Source: Candidatus Neomarinimicrobiota bacterium
Lineage (GTDB): Bacteria > Fidelibacterota > UBA2242 > B5-G15
Assembly: GCA_017656425.1 (NCBI GenBank)
Contig: JACDNV010000028.1
Span: 1 to 17,036, forward strand
Direction of reading: 5' to 3'
Length of the DNA stretch: 17,036 nucleotides
Shown here: piece after piece, positions 1 to 7,930 of the stretch
Layout of the letters: every line of letters starts with the position of its first letter
How positions within the stretch are numbered: position 1 is the first letter of the stretch
The notes under the pieces: model-generated
Seen by the model: the letters and a program-made list of their open reading frames with translations, nothing else
What the model was told of the DNA's origin: nothing
The model's database searches: none
Position numbers and translations under genes: made by a program

Positions 1-1
1 G

Positions 2-1120
2 AGATATGATTTCTACAATTTTAATACTGAATATTATGCGGATAAATTTTCTCCTCATAGAGTTGAAGGGACTACGAATGTTATAAACAAAGAAGAGGCA
101 GAAAAGGGAAAAACGAAATTTACTTCTTTATTAGAACCAAGAATAGGTTTGTCATTTCCAATCTCTGAAAAGTCTGTCTTGTATTTAAATTATGGTGTAT
201 TTTTACAAAGACCACCATTTGAAAGGATTTATACCAATATTATAACTGTTAATAAGACTGAGCCTAACTACTATGAGTTAGGAAATCCAAGACTAAAGCC
301 CATGAGGACAATATCATATGATATGGGCATTTCCAGAATATTGCCTGGAGGATTTAATCTCAATGTCAGCGCTTATTTAAAAGATGTGAGTAATTTGATC
401 CAGTATTCATATTATGAGGATCTGAATGGTTATTTCTATTATACCTTTGATAATAGAGAATATGCTGATGTAAAGGGGTTTTATGTAAGTCTTGAAAAAA
501 GTTATGGTAATATATCTGGTTATATAAAATATAACTATGAATCTGATAAAGGAAAGGCAGCTGAAGATATTGGAGGTGGCGGTGCAAGGTCAAGATATTA
601 TGAAGCTGATCCGGGTTTAACTGTACAAAATCCACCGGAGGATATCTATTTAGACTATAACAGGTTACATAGAATTGTTGCCAGTTTAAATTTATTGGTT
701 CCAGGTGGTATTAAGCTAATAGAGGGAACAAATGTAAATATTACTTACAGATTCTTGAGCGGTAGACCGTTCACTTATGATGAGAAAGGATTGGGACTGA
801 GAATGAATAAAAGAACTCCCGATGAACATCATTTAAATTTTAGAATAGCTAAAACTTTTGAAATAGATAATGTTAAAGCCACCTTCTTCTTTGAAGGTTA
901 TAATATGTTGAACTACATGGTTTTCAATTATGATAGAGTATTTGGCTCAATGCAGGGTGGTGAGTTTGTGGAAAGATATGTAAAATATGAAAGTGGTGAA
1001 ATTTCTTTAGAGGAATTTTTAACAGATAATGATTTTTATCCATTTATAACCAGTCTTGATGCATATTTGATTAGTAATCAGCCAAGGCATTATAGAGTGG
1101 GAATAACTTTCAATTTTTAA
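2..1120 (+). CDS. TonB-dependent receptor, C-terminal beta-barrel (5' truncated)
   Basis: The frame is open from the left edge, giving 372 visible codons before TAA; an internal ATG at 149 is not the real start. The visible part looks like the last half of a TonB-dependent outer-membrane receptor barrel: a 'LEPRIGLSFPI' strand near the start (the usual 'xPRxGxxYPI' barrel signature), alternating hydrophobic and aromatic strands, 'LNYGVFLQRPPF', and a terminal 'RHYRVGITFNF' ending in Phe, as expected for BAM-dependent insertion. Plug and TonB box lie outside the window, so the substrate cannot be read. The next gene starts 15 nt downstream, so it is the first visible gene of a five-gene operon. 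Its place beside polysaccharide lyases suggests uptake of glycan oligomers (inference). No SusD-type partner follows; an 810-aa sorted protein occupies that position. Confidence 0.85.
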   Translation, partial: RYDFYNFNTEYYADKFSPHRVEGTTNVINKEEAEKGKTKFTSLLEPRIGLSFPISEKSVLYLNYGVFLQRPPFERIYTNIITVNKTEPNYYELGNPRLKPMRTISYDMGISRILPGGFNLNVSAYLKDVSNLIQYSYYEDLNGYFYYTFDNREYADVKGFYVSLEKSYGNISGYIKYNYESDKGKAAEDIGGGGARSRYYEADPGLTVQNPPEDIYLDYNRLHRIVASLNLLVPGGIKLIEGTNVNITYRFLSGRPFTYDEKGLGLRMNKRTPDEHHLNFRIAKTFEIDNVKATFFFEGYNMLNYMVFNYDRVFGSMQGGEFVERYVKYESGEISLEEFLTDNDFYPFITSLDAYLISNQPRHYRVGITFNF

Positions 1121-1135
1121 TAAGCTGGAGGGGCG

Positions 1136-3568
1136 ATGTTGTTCAAAAAGAGATTTAATCTAATGGTTATGTTTGTAAACGTAATTGCTACATTTTTGGT
1201 AGTATATACTCCTTCGATTGCACAGGTGGTTGGGACAAGGGAGCGCGCATATCATGAGCGAGGTATGATTAGGGAAACGTTGTATAATGATGGTGTAATT
1301 TCCCGCCCTTGGATAATATGCAAGTGGCCAGGACCTGGAGAATATTTGTTCGAGTGGCCGAAATATTCAGAAACTTATATTGATGGGCAGTATTATTATG
1401 GACATCACATGTCGCATGGTGGCGGAGTGTTTATATCTGCTAATTTAAGGAGTAAGCATACAAAGGAAGAAAGGATTTATGCATTTTGTGGTGGTACCGG
1501 TGAGAGAACTCAGACACAAGAACCATACGGTACATGGAGTTTTCCAATATCCATGAAAAAAATTGAGAATTATCCCTTATTACCTAATGGCGATATAAAT
1601 CCTGATTTTAATCCCGATGAGGCTGAAGAGATAATAATAGCAAAATGGGCTACTCCTGTTGGTATAACTGTTACTAGAACTTCAAGAGCGTGGAGCTATC
1701 CAGATTATGATGATATGATAATTTATGAATACCTATTAGTTTACGATGGTAATACTGATAGTGATACATCAACGATTGAGATGGATTATGATGGAGATGG
1801 TAAACCGGATGAAGATCTCGTAGATGTATTGTTTCATATCAGTCATTCATTTGCAACTAGTATGTTGGGATTTAACAGGTGGTATCCACCTTCGAGGGGA
1901 GAATATTATATAGGTTGGTTTTATGATGAATATCAGGGGATTTATAGACAAGATTTACGTTGGTCTTTTGATCCAGATTATTGGCTATTGTTCAATACTA
2001 CAGTGCATACAGGTTCTGAAGATACTGATAGAGAATGGTGGGCATATAAGCCAGAACCTGATCCTGATCATTTTATGGAATTTGCCACGACTAAGTTAAA
2101 TGGTGGAGGTCTGTTAGGTGCTGGTTGCCCTGGATTATGTTTATTGTATTGGGATACAAATCATTTAGCAAACCTAAATCCAAATGATCCTAACAGAGAT
2201 CCTACTTTATATAATTTGTTAAAAGATGCTAATGGAGAGTATTTTGAATTAGATGAGAATGGTCATATAAAGCAGCCGTGGAATATGAAGAATGGGACAC
2301 CTCGTTCTTCTGTTGTTAAAGTTAAAGATAGAGCATGCGACATGGATGAAAGATGGTGGACAGTATACGGTAAAGTTGGAGTTCCAAAAGGAGTGCCATC
2401 GGATGGTAATATGTATGTACTTCCAGATGGTAAAACGTGGTATGGAAGAGCGCGATTTGAATGGGATGAAACATATAATGGGACACAAATAAACAATGGT
2501 TATGGTCCATATGTTTTAAAACCGGGCGATAGCCTTGAATTTGCGTACGCAACAGTGATCGGTTATGGAGGAACTGATACCAAGATATGTTGCGGTGGGC
2601 AAAGAGATAAGCAATTTTTCAAAGTTAGGACGCTTCATAGGCCGATAATATTAAACGAAACTGACCACGATACAGAGTATGATACTGATACAGAGATAGA
2701 TACAGTATTAATGACGGATGATTATTTAGGGGAGTTTGGTTATCCTGATTACATTAATTCTGATTCAATAATTACGGTTAACCAGGTAGCTCATAAAGCG
2801 CAGGAAGCATATATAGGAAGACCATTACCTTGGGATCCAGAGAATAATATTCCAGAAGTAATTGTTTTTCCGGAGGATAATCCTAGACCATCAAAAAATC
2901 CGTGGAAATATAAAAATATACCGATTCCGCCTCCTGCACCTGTATTAAATATAGTTAACACAAGTAACGGTAAAGTTAAAATTACATGGAAGCCAACTCC
3001 AGAGCAATTTGAAAACTTGTTTCCGAACGATGTTACTGGTAGGCTCGTAAAATATTATATATGGAGATCAGAAAGGAAGAATGGTCCTTGGAAATTATTG
3101 GATTCGCTAAATGTTGGCGAAGGTTTGAATGATGATGGGCTATATGAATACGTAGATGATGATCCTGCATTTAAACTGGGAACTACAAAGTACTATGCAG
3201 TAACAAGTGTTGATAAAAATGGTTATCAAAGTGGTAAAACAAATATTACAGAGCATACGAGGGAATTAGCTAGTGTAGAAAAGATGGGAAAAGTATATGT
3301 AGTTCCTAATCCATTTTACGTAAAATCCGGTTTTGTTGATAATGATAAGATGATAAAGTTTTATGGTTTGCCTGAAAAGTGTGAAATAAGAATTTATAGT
3401 TTTTCCGGGCAACTAGTTGAAACTATACATCACGATGCGGATGTAAATTCTGATACATGGTTTCAAGTTACTAGAAACAATCAGGATTTAGCATCAGGAA
3501 TATATTTCTTTGTGGTAGTTGCAGAAAATGGTGACAAATACACAGGCAAATTCGTAGTAATAAAATAA
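1136..3568 (+). CDS. Secreted surface protein of unknown function with FN3-like domain and T9SS sorting tail
   Basis: 810 aa. ATG is preceded by GGAGGGG (1127-1133). A signal peptide spans about residues 1-30 (ending 'PSIAQ'). The large N-terminal core (about 31-590) has no domain I can name; it is rich in Trp, Tyr and Asp, has a Cys pair (C485-C486) and a calcium-loop-like 'DYDGDGKPDED' at 217-227. A fibronectin III-like domain follows (about 600-708, ending 'KYYAVTSVDKNGYQSG'), then a type A T9SS sorting domain (about 712-810: 'VVPNPFYVKSGF', 'IRIYSFSGQLV', 'LASGIYFFVV', 'GKFVVIK'). It should be exported by Sec, moved across the outer membrane by T9SS and anchored or released. From memory, proteins of this build often follow TonB receptors in Calditrichota/KSB1-type genomes, where their role is unassigned. 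A glycan-capture role analogous to SusD is only a hypothesis. Confidence 0.85.
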   Translation: MLFKKRFNLMVMFVNVIATFLVVYTPSIAQVVGTRERAYHERGMIRETLYNDGVISRPWIICKWPGPGEYLFEWPKYSETYIDGQYYYGHHMSHGGGVFISANLRSKHTKEERIYAFCGGTGERTQTQEPYGTWSFPISMKKIENYPLLPNGDINPDFNPDEAEEIIIAKWATPVGITVTRTSRAWSYPDYDDMIIYEYLLVYDGNTDSDTSTIEMDYDGDGKPDEDLVDVLFHISHSFATSMLGFNRWYPPSRGEYYIGWFYDEYQGIYRQDLRWSFDPDYWLLFNTTVHTGSEDTDREWWAYKPEPDPDHFMEFATTKLNGGGLLGAGCPGLCLLYWDTNHLANLNPNDPNRDPTLYNLLKDANGEYFELDENGHIKQPWNMKNGTPRSSVVKVKDRACDMDERWWTVYGKVGVPKGVPSDGNMYVLPDGKTWYGRARFEWDETYNGTQINNGYGPYVLKPGDSLEFAYATVIGYGGTDTKICCGGQRDKQFFKVRTLHRPIILNETDHDTEYDTDTEIDTVLMTDDYLGEFGYPDYINSDSIITVNQVAHKAQEAYIGRPLPWDPENNIPEVIVFPEDNPRPSKNPWKYKNIPIPPPAPVLNIVNTSNGKVKITWKPTPEQFENLFPNDVTGRLVKYYIWRSERKNGPWKLLDSLNVGEGLNDDGLYEYVDDDPAFKLGTTKYYAVTSVDKNGYQSGKTNITEHTRELASVEKMGKVYVVPNPFYVKSGFVDNDKMIKFYGLPEKCEIRIYSFSGQLVETIHHDADVNSDTWFQVTRNNQDLASGIYFFVVVAENGDKYTGKFVVIK

Positions 3569-3586
3569 AATTAATGGAGTAAAGGT

Positions 3587-4567
3587 ATGAGAGCTAATAA
3601 AATATTATTGACATTAATATTTTTGATTACAACTATTAATGCCCAATTTTCGACAACTCCGAAGGTCGGTACTACTGTATTTCAATTCTTAAAAGTTATC
3701 CCAAACGCTAAGGCTGCAGGATTAGGAGGCATATCTTCTACTACAATAACAACATCTGATGCAGTATTTTATAATCCAGCAGTGCTTGTGAACGGAGAGA
3801 ATATGCAACTCAGCCTATCGTATTTAGATTACTTTCTGGATGTTAATCTTAAAAGTGCTTCTTTGTCAATTAATTTAGGAAACTGGGGGGTGTTAGGTGC
3901 ATTTTTGTTATTCAACGATGTAGGTGAAATGGATTTAACTACTGCGGAGGCTGTAATATTCAATTATGAGACAGGAGAATTTAATCCTGGGTTAACGGGA
4001 GAGAAATTTAGCGTTAGTTCTCAATGTTTCGGTATGTCTTATGCAAAAAGAATAACAAATCAGTTTTCCTTTGGTTTAAACGCGAAATATGTTGTTGAAG
4101 ATTTATACAGAGCAAAAGCATCAGCATTTATTTTTGATGGCGGAGTACTGTATGAACCAGATTTTGAATATTTCAAATTAGGTGTTATGATAAGGAATTT
4201 TGGGAAAGATGTTAAATTTGTAGATGAAAGTTATCCATTACCACAGGAATTAACAATTGGTGTATCAAGTTATTTGGTTGGAGGAGAAAGACCGCTTATA
4301 AAACAATCAAATAACTTAGATATTTTGCTTTTATACAATATAAATCAAACTAGGGACCACAGCCAGCAGCAACATTTAGGAGCAGAAATTTCTATTGCTA
4401 AAAAATTGTTTATAAGGGTAGGTAGAAAATTTTATTTTGATGAGGAAGATTTTACTTATGGTGTCGGAATTAATCTGAAAAAATTCAGATTTGACTACGC
4501 ATACAATAAATTTGGGGAATACCTTCCTTCAGTTAATCATATAAGTTTTAGTATGAAAATAAGGTAA
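3587..4567 (+). CDS. PorV/PorQ-family outer-membrane barrel protein
   Basis: 326 aa. ATG has GGAG 7 nt upstream (3576-3579). The signal peptide is about residues 1-19/20 ('TTINAQ'). The mature N-terminus carries the family signature: 'GTTVFQFLKVIPNAKAAGLGG' elements at about 28-48, then 'SDAVFYNPAVL' at 57-67, which matches the 'A-FxNPAGL' motif of PorV/PorQ and FadL-like proteins. The rest is amphipathic beta-strands ending 'HISFSMKIR'. PorV (LptO) of Bacteroidetes is an outer-membrane T9SS component that carries type A-tailed cargo from the translocon to the attachment machinery. It follows a T9SS-tailed protein by 18 nt. A locus-dedicated shuttle for the sorted proteins here is plausible, but many PorV-like paralogues in FCB genomes have no assigned role. 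Length is typical for this short form; P. gingivalis PorV is longer. Confidence 0.82.
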   Translation: MRANKILLTLIFLITTINAQFSTTPKVGTTVFQFLKVIPNAKAAGLGGISSTTITTSDAVFYNPAVLVNGENMQLSLSYLDYFLDVNLKSASLSINLGNWGVLGAFLLFNDVGEMDLTTAEAVIFNYETGEFNPGLTGEKFSVSSQCFGMSYAKRITNQFSFGLNAKYVVEDLYRAKASAFIFDGGVLYEPDFEYFKLGVMIRNFGKDVKFVDESYPLPQELTIGVSSYLVGGERPLIKQSNNLDILLLYNINQTRDHSQQQHLGAEISIAKKLFIRVGRKFYFDEEDFTYGVGINLKKFRFDYAYNKFGEYLPSVNHISFSMKIR

Positions 4568-4585
4568 TAGCTGAGGAGTTGAGAT

Positions 4586-6124
4586 ATGAGAAAAAAATTA
4601 ACTTATAATATGTTAATTACTCTATTAGCAGTATTAGTATCTTTTTTAAACGGACAAAATAGGGGGAATAGATTAGGTTTTCAAGGTCTCGAACTATTAA
4701 ACTATCCACATGAGTTTAGTTATGGAGGACTTTATTTAGCTTTTTCAGGAGATATAAAAAATTTATTTTTTAACCCTGCCGGATTATCTGATGTGAAGGA
4801 TATACAAATTTTAATAAACGGATCGAGTATAAATAAGAAATGGTATGAGAGGCAGGATTATAGAAATAATAGACAACTGGTTACAGCATCGTTTATTCTG
4901 GACGGATTATATACTCCACCTGATACTTTTAATGGAATGATTGATTATGAGGCTTTTTTATTAGATACTGCTGATAATTATTATATTGTAAGTGACCCTG
5001 ATTTGGGTGAATATCAATATGATGAAGAAAGTGCTGACTGGGAAGAAAAGAAGAGTAGAAATGTCGCTGGTTTAAATGTTTCAATACCGCTGAATTTATT
5101 CAATAAGAAAATAACTATAGCTGCGGGATATAATAAAACACCAATTTATAATTACGATAGAAATGAGACATATTTAGATCCCCATTTCTCGGATGATAAG
5201 TATAATGCTCCCAGCAGAGTTACAAAGGAAGGGGATAGTGTTAGGATAAACTGGTATGATTTTAAGAGAAGTAGATTTGGGGATCTTGATGAAATTTGCT
5301 TTGCTGTTGGATTTGATATATCAGAAAACGTAAAATTAGGTCTCGGCTATAAATATATCTCTGGTATGACCAATGATTACCAGATGTTAAGTAAAGTGGC
5401 ATATTTTGATTTAATAAAAGGTTATAATACTTTTAGGTTTTCTTACGACAGCCTCGATTTGGAACTAGAAGGAGAATCAGAATTTTCTGCTCATAGATTA
5501 AACCTTGGGATTTTATATGAACACAGTAGGTTTAATATAGGGATAAATGTAAACTTGCCTTATACAATTAGTAGAAACTGGCAGTATGACAGAACGATTG
5601 CGAAAGCAACTAGCGAGAGGGTTGAAATATCTGGAAATGATAAATTAAAGCTGCCAATGACTTATTCAGCTGGGATAGTAGTTAAACCAGCTGATAATTT
5701 TATCATTGGCTTAAGCTATAACGTGAATAAACTTAGTAGAGTAAAAGTAGAAAGAAAGTATAATCAGTATGAAATACCTGTTGAATATCTGTTTATGGAG
5801 GATACTTTGAATGTTGAAGAAAACTGGAGTAACATGGACTATTTTACCATTGGAGTTATATATAGTCCAGTTAAAAACATTTCATTATCAGCGGGATACA
5901 GTTATATACCGGCGGTGTTTATACCGGACAATGTTGCGATAAAAGATAGGGGGCCTATGTCCGATTTATTTTCCTTTAGTTTGTCAACTATGCTGCCATT
6001 TGGAGAGATTATTATTAGTTATGAACTAAATAAACTCAAATACTATGATATATATTTCAGTAATACCAATTATTGCACAGAGAAATTAGATAGATTAACT
6101 GTTGGTTATAAAATTAGTTTGTAA
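4586..6124 (+). CDS. FadL/OmpP1-like outer-membrane beta-barrel protein
   Basis: 512 aa. ATG has GAGGAG (4573-4578) 7 nt upstream and lies 18 nt after the previous stop. The signal peptide is about residues 1-23 ('LNGQ'). Residues 45-66 carry 'YGGLYLAFSGDIKNLFFNPAGL', of which 'FFNPAGL' is the hallmark of the OmpP1/FadL/TodX barrel family. The remainder is a long series of amphipathic beta-strands with extracellular-loop-like Asp/Tyr/Asn segments, closing with 'LDRLTVGYKISL'. FadL-type proteins are 14-strand monomeric channels for hydrophobic compounds, whereas divergent FCB members have unknown cargo. Directly after a PorV-like gene in the same operon it is either a second, larger PorV-superfamily protein or a diffusion channel. 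Substrate cannot be inferred. The C-terminal residue is Leu rather than Phe. Confidence 0.75.
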   Translation: MRKKLTYNMLITLLAVLVSFLNGQNRGNRLGFQGLELLNYPHEFSYGGLYLAFSGDIKNLFFNPAGLSDVKDIQILINGSSINKKWYERQDYRNNRQLVTASFILDGLYTPPDTFNGMIDYEAFLLDTADNYYIVSDPDLGEYQYDEESADWEEKKSRNVAGLNVSIPLNLFNKKITIAAGYNKTPIYNYDRNETYLDPHFSDDKYNAPSRVTKEGDSVRINWYDFKRSRFGDLDEICFAVGFDISENVKLGLGYKYISGMTNDYQMLSKVAYFDLIKGYNTFRFSYDSLDLELEGESEFSAHRLNLGILYEHSRFNIGINVNLPYTISRNWQYDRTIAKATSERVEISGNDKLKLPMTYSAGIVVKPADNFIIGLSYNVNKLSRVKVERKYNQYEIPVEYLFMEDTLNVEENWSNMDYFTIGVIYSPVKNISLSAGYSYIPAVFIPDNVAIKDRGPMSDLFSFSLSTMLPFGEIIISYELNKLKYYDIYFSNTNYCTEKLDRLTVGYKISL

Positions 6125-6131
6125 AAAAAGA

Positions 6132-6140
6132 GAGGAGGAG
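6132..6140 (+). promoter_or_regulatory. Ribosome binding site that decides the start of the 6144 gene
   Basis: GAGGAGGAG lies 3 nt before ATG 6144; the core GGAGG at 6134-6138 gives a 5-nt spacing. It follows the stop codon of the upstream gene (6122-6124). This supports ATG 6144 over TTG 6102. Confidence 0.75.
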
Positions 6141-6143
6141 ACC

Positions 6144-7727
6144 ATGAAAAGGTTGGTATTTTTTCTAATGATTTGTTCCCTGTTGATTGTGCCATTGATG
6201 GCAGCACATTATGAAGTTCTTGAGATTAAGCAGGATTCTGAAGCAGATCAAGGAGCTACATTATTGGATGCATTAAAGTATATCCAACAAGGTGTAATAA
6301 CAGCTGATACTTTGCTTCTTGTTTCTGATGGCGGTTTGTATGGGATCGATACTTTTCTGATTGAGAGAGCCACTACAATCAGGATTATAGCGGCTCCGAA
6401 TCTTGAAAATAAGCCTATATTAAGACCTGTTCAGCAGGCTTACGGGGAATACGCATTATTGGATATTTCTGAACAATGTGATTTTGAATTAAACGGAATA
6501 ATTTTTGACGGTAGGGTTATGGGTGAAGATGCGGTATATGATTCTATAAGGAGATTTATAAGAATTAAAGATGCAGGAATTAATGAGGATCTTGATGTAG
6601 ATGGTGATATTAAGATAATCAATTGTGATTTTAGAAATGTTTATAAGCATCCGGAATGGCCTTTAGTAGAGGATGGACTAAAAGGTGCTGCAAGTGAATA
6701 TGAAGGTAAATTTATTGAATGGGAAAAAGGATCCACTAGTGACTCAGTAATAATTAAAAATTGTACATTTACAAATTTTGGTGATGAAATTTTAAATGCA
6801 GGTAATTCTTATAAGTCATATACTTCAGATGATGGAGTTACATACGATAAAGGGTTACCACCATTTAGTTATCTCTTAGTAGAGGATTGCACTTTTAATA
6901 ATGTAAACGGTAGTGCTATCAAGCTTTGTGATGATGCTGATAAGGACACGCCAAGTCCAAAAGTAATTATTAATCACTGTACGTTCTATAAGTGTCAGAG
7001 AAGAGTAATATGGGCGAGAGATTTCGATGGAATGGAGGTTAAAAACTTAATAATTGCAAATTCTATTTTTGGTCATGAAAGCTTTTCGGGAACTGCTTAT
7101 TTAATGCAGATTGAAGGTAAAGGGTCATATGCTGCATATATAGACACTTTTAATATAGCAGGAATAAAAGACGATGGAGATGGCGACGCCTCAGATGATA
7201 CTGTAAGGTTTGAGGGGTTTGTACTATTGGGTGCAGGTACAAAAAGAGGTATACCACTTGACTCCACGGATTATATTCCTACAATTGATAGTGCAACAGT
7301 TTACAACTACGATCCAGGGTTTGCAGATCCAGATAATGGGGACTTTACTTTAGATCCAAATTCTCCTGTGTTAACACTTGCTGATGATGGAGGAGCTCTT
7401 GGTGATAGAAGATGGGTTCCAACAGGTGGAAATTCTATTGAAAATGGTGAAGTAGCAATTTCAGAAAAATTTGAGCTCAAGCAAAATTATCCAAACCCAT
7501 TTAATCCAGTAACTACAATTGAATTTTCAGCTCCTGTAGGGGAAGTAGTTAAATTGACAGTTTATAATATGTTAGGAGAAACAGTGGAAGTTCTGTATTC
7601 TGGTAAAGTAAAACAGAGGAACAATAAGATCAGTTGGGATGCTTCTGTATATCCTGCTGGGGTATATTTTTGTAAGTTAAGTGCTCGTAATGAATCAAAA
7701 GTGGTAAAAATGATGCTATTAAAGTGA
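6144..7727 (+). CDS. Secreted right-handed beta-helix protein with T9SS sorting tail
   Basis: 527 aa from ATG 6144, chosen because a strong AGGAGGAG (6133-6140) stands just before it and a clean signal peptide follows (1-20, 'MKRLVFF...PLMA'); an upstream TTG at 6102 in the previous gene would add a charged leader and is unlikely. Residues about 38-425 form a parallel beta-helix: the N-cap-like 'LLDALKYIQQG' and 'DTLLLVSDGGLY', then repeated coil turns such as 'IKNCTFTNFGDEIL', 'VEDCTFNNVNGSAIK' and 'INHCTFYKC', closing with 'DPGFADPDNGDF' and 'DGGALGDRRW'. A type A sorting domain occupies 443-527 ('LKQNYPNPFNPVTTIEF'). The fold resembles PL6/chondroitinase B-like and DUF4957/DUF5123-type proteins, but the PL6 pair 'EVISVKS' plus 'LRHG' is absent, so lyase activity is not supported; glycan binding is possible. 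It is the last gene of the first operon and homologous to both helix modules of the next gene. Confidence 0.82.
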   Translation: MKRLVFFLMICSLLIVPLMAAHYEVLEIKQDSEADQGATLLDALKYIQQGVITADTLLLVSDGGLYGIDTFLIERATTIRIIAAPNLENKPILRPVQQAYGEYALLDISEQCDFELNGIIFDGRVMGEDAVYDSIRRFIRIKDAGINEDLDVDGDIKIINCDFRNVYKHPEWPLVEDGLKGAASEYEGKFIEWEKGSTSDSVIIKNCTFTNFGDEILNAGNSYKSYTSDDGVTYDKGLPPFSYLLVEDCTFNNVNGSAIKLCDDADKDTPSPKVIINHCTFYKCQRRVIWARDFDGMEVKNLIIANSIFGHESFSGTAYLMQIEGKGSYAAYIDTFNIAGIKDDGDGDASDDTVRFEGFVLLGAGTKRGIPLDSTDYIPTIDSATVYNYDPGFADPDNGDFTLDPNSPVLTLADDGGALGDRRWVPTGGNSIENGEVAISEKFELKQNYPNPFNPVTTIEFSAPVGEVVKLTVYNMLGETVEVLYSGKVKQRNNKISWDASVYPAGVYFCKLSARNESKVVKMMLLK

Positions 7728-7749
7728 GTTAGTTAAGTTTGTTTTGAAT

Positions 7750-7788
7750 AAAAGAGGGCTGGATTTTCCCCAGCCCTCTTTTGTTTTT
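7750..7788 (+). terminator. Intrinsic terminator after the first operon
   Basis: A perfect 13-bp stem: AAAAGAGGGCTGG (7750-7762) pairs with CCAGCCCTCTTTT (7770-7782) around a 7-nt loop, followed by G and five T (7784-7788). It lies 22 nt after the stop of the beta-helix gene. The stem is almost symmetrical in A/T tracts, so it may also work for antisense transcripts. It separates the two transcription units. Confidence 0.93.
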
Positions 7789-7832
7789 GTATTATAAGTT
7801 TTATGATAGATGCATATATTTTTCATTTTGTA

Positions 7833-7861
7833 TTGACAATATATAATACATATTATATATT
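7833..7861 (+). promoter_or_regulatory. Sigma70-type promoter for the second operon
   Basis: TTGACA (7833-7838) is a consensus -35 box; TATATT (7856-7861) sits 17 bp downstream as the -10 box (5 of 6 to TATAAT). The start would fall near 7868, leaving a leader of about 60 nt before GGAGG (7921-7925) and ATG 7931. It lies immediately after the terminator, in the only gap above 150 nt between complete genes. A Bacteroidetes-type -7 element (TAnnTTTG) is not evident, which fits a lineage outside Bacteroidetes. Prediction only. Confidence 0.65.
7838..7861 (+). repeat. Inverted repeat over the promoter core, candidate operator
   Basis: AATATATAAT (7838-7847), spacer ACAT, ATTATATATT (7852-7861): two perfect 10-bp arms. 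They run from the last base of the -35 box through the whole -10 box. A dimeric regulator bound here would exclude RNA polymerase. The arms are pure A/T in an A/T-rich gap, so chance symmetry is a real alternative. Confidence 0.4.
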
Positions 7862-7930
7862 ACACAAAGGTGGGTTGCTTTTCTTGGGCTGAATTTGATC
7901 ATGAAGTAGTCAACAAATAAGGAGGTAAAA

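Noticed and set aside
149-1120. Independent 323-aa gene starting at ATG 149
   Set aside because: The frame is open to the left edge and the upstream residues continue a TonB receptor barrel, so this ATG is internal.
2640-2710. Repetitive gatac-rich stretch that looks like a microsatellite
   Set aside because: It encodes a Thr/Asp-rich segment (about residues 503-525) in an uninterrupted frame; the repeat is irregular and explained by codon content.
6102-6143. TTG 6102 as start of the 527-aa beta-helix protein
   Set aside because: It overlaps the previous gene, adds a charged leader before a good signal peptide, and ATG 6144 has a strong Shine-Dalgarno.
7842-7847. TATAAT as the -10 box
   Set aside because: It is only 3 bp from the TTGACA -35 box, an impossible spacing; TATATT at 7856 gives 17 bp.
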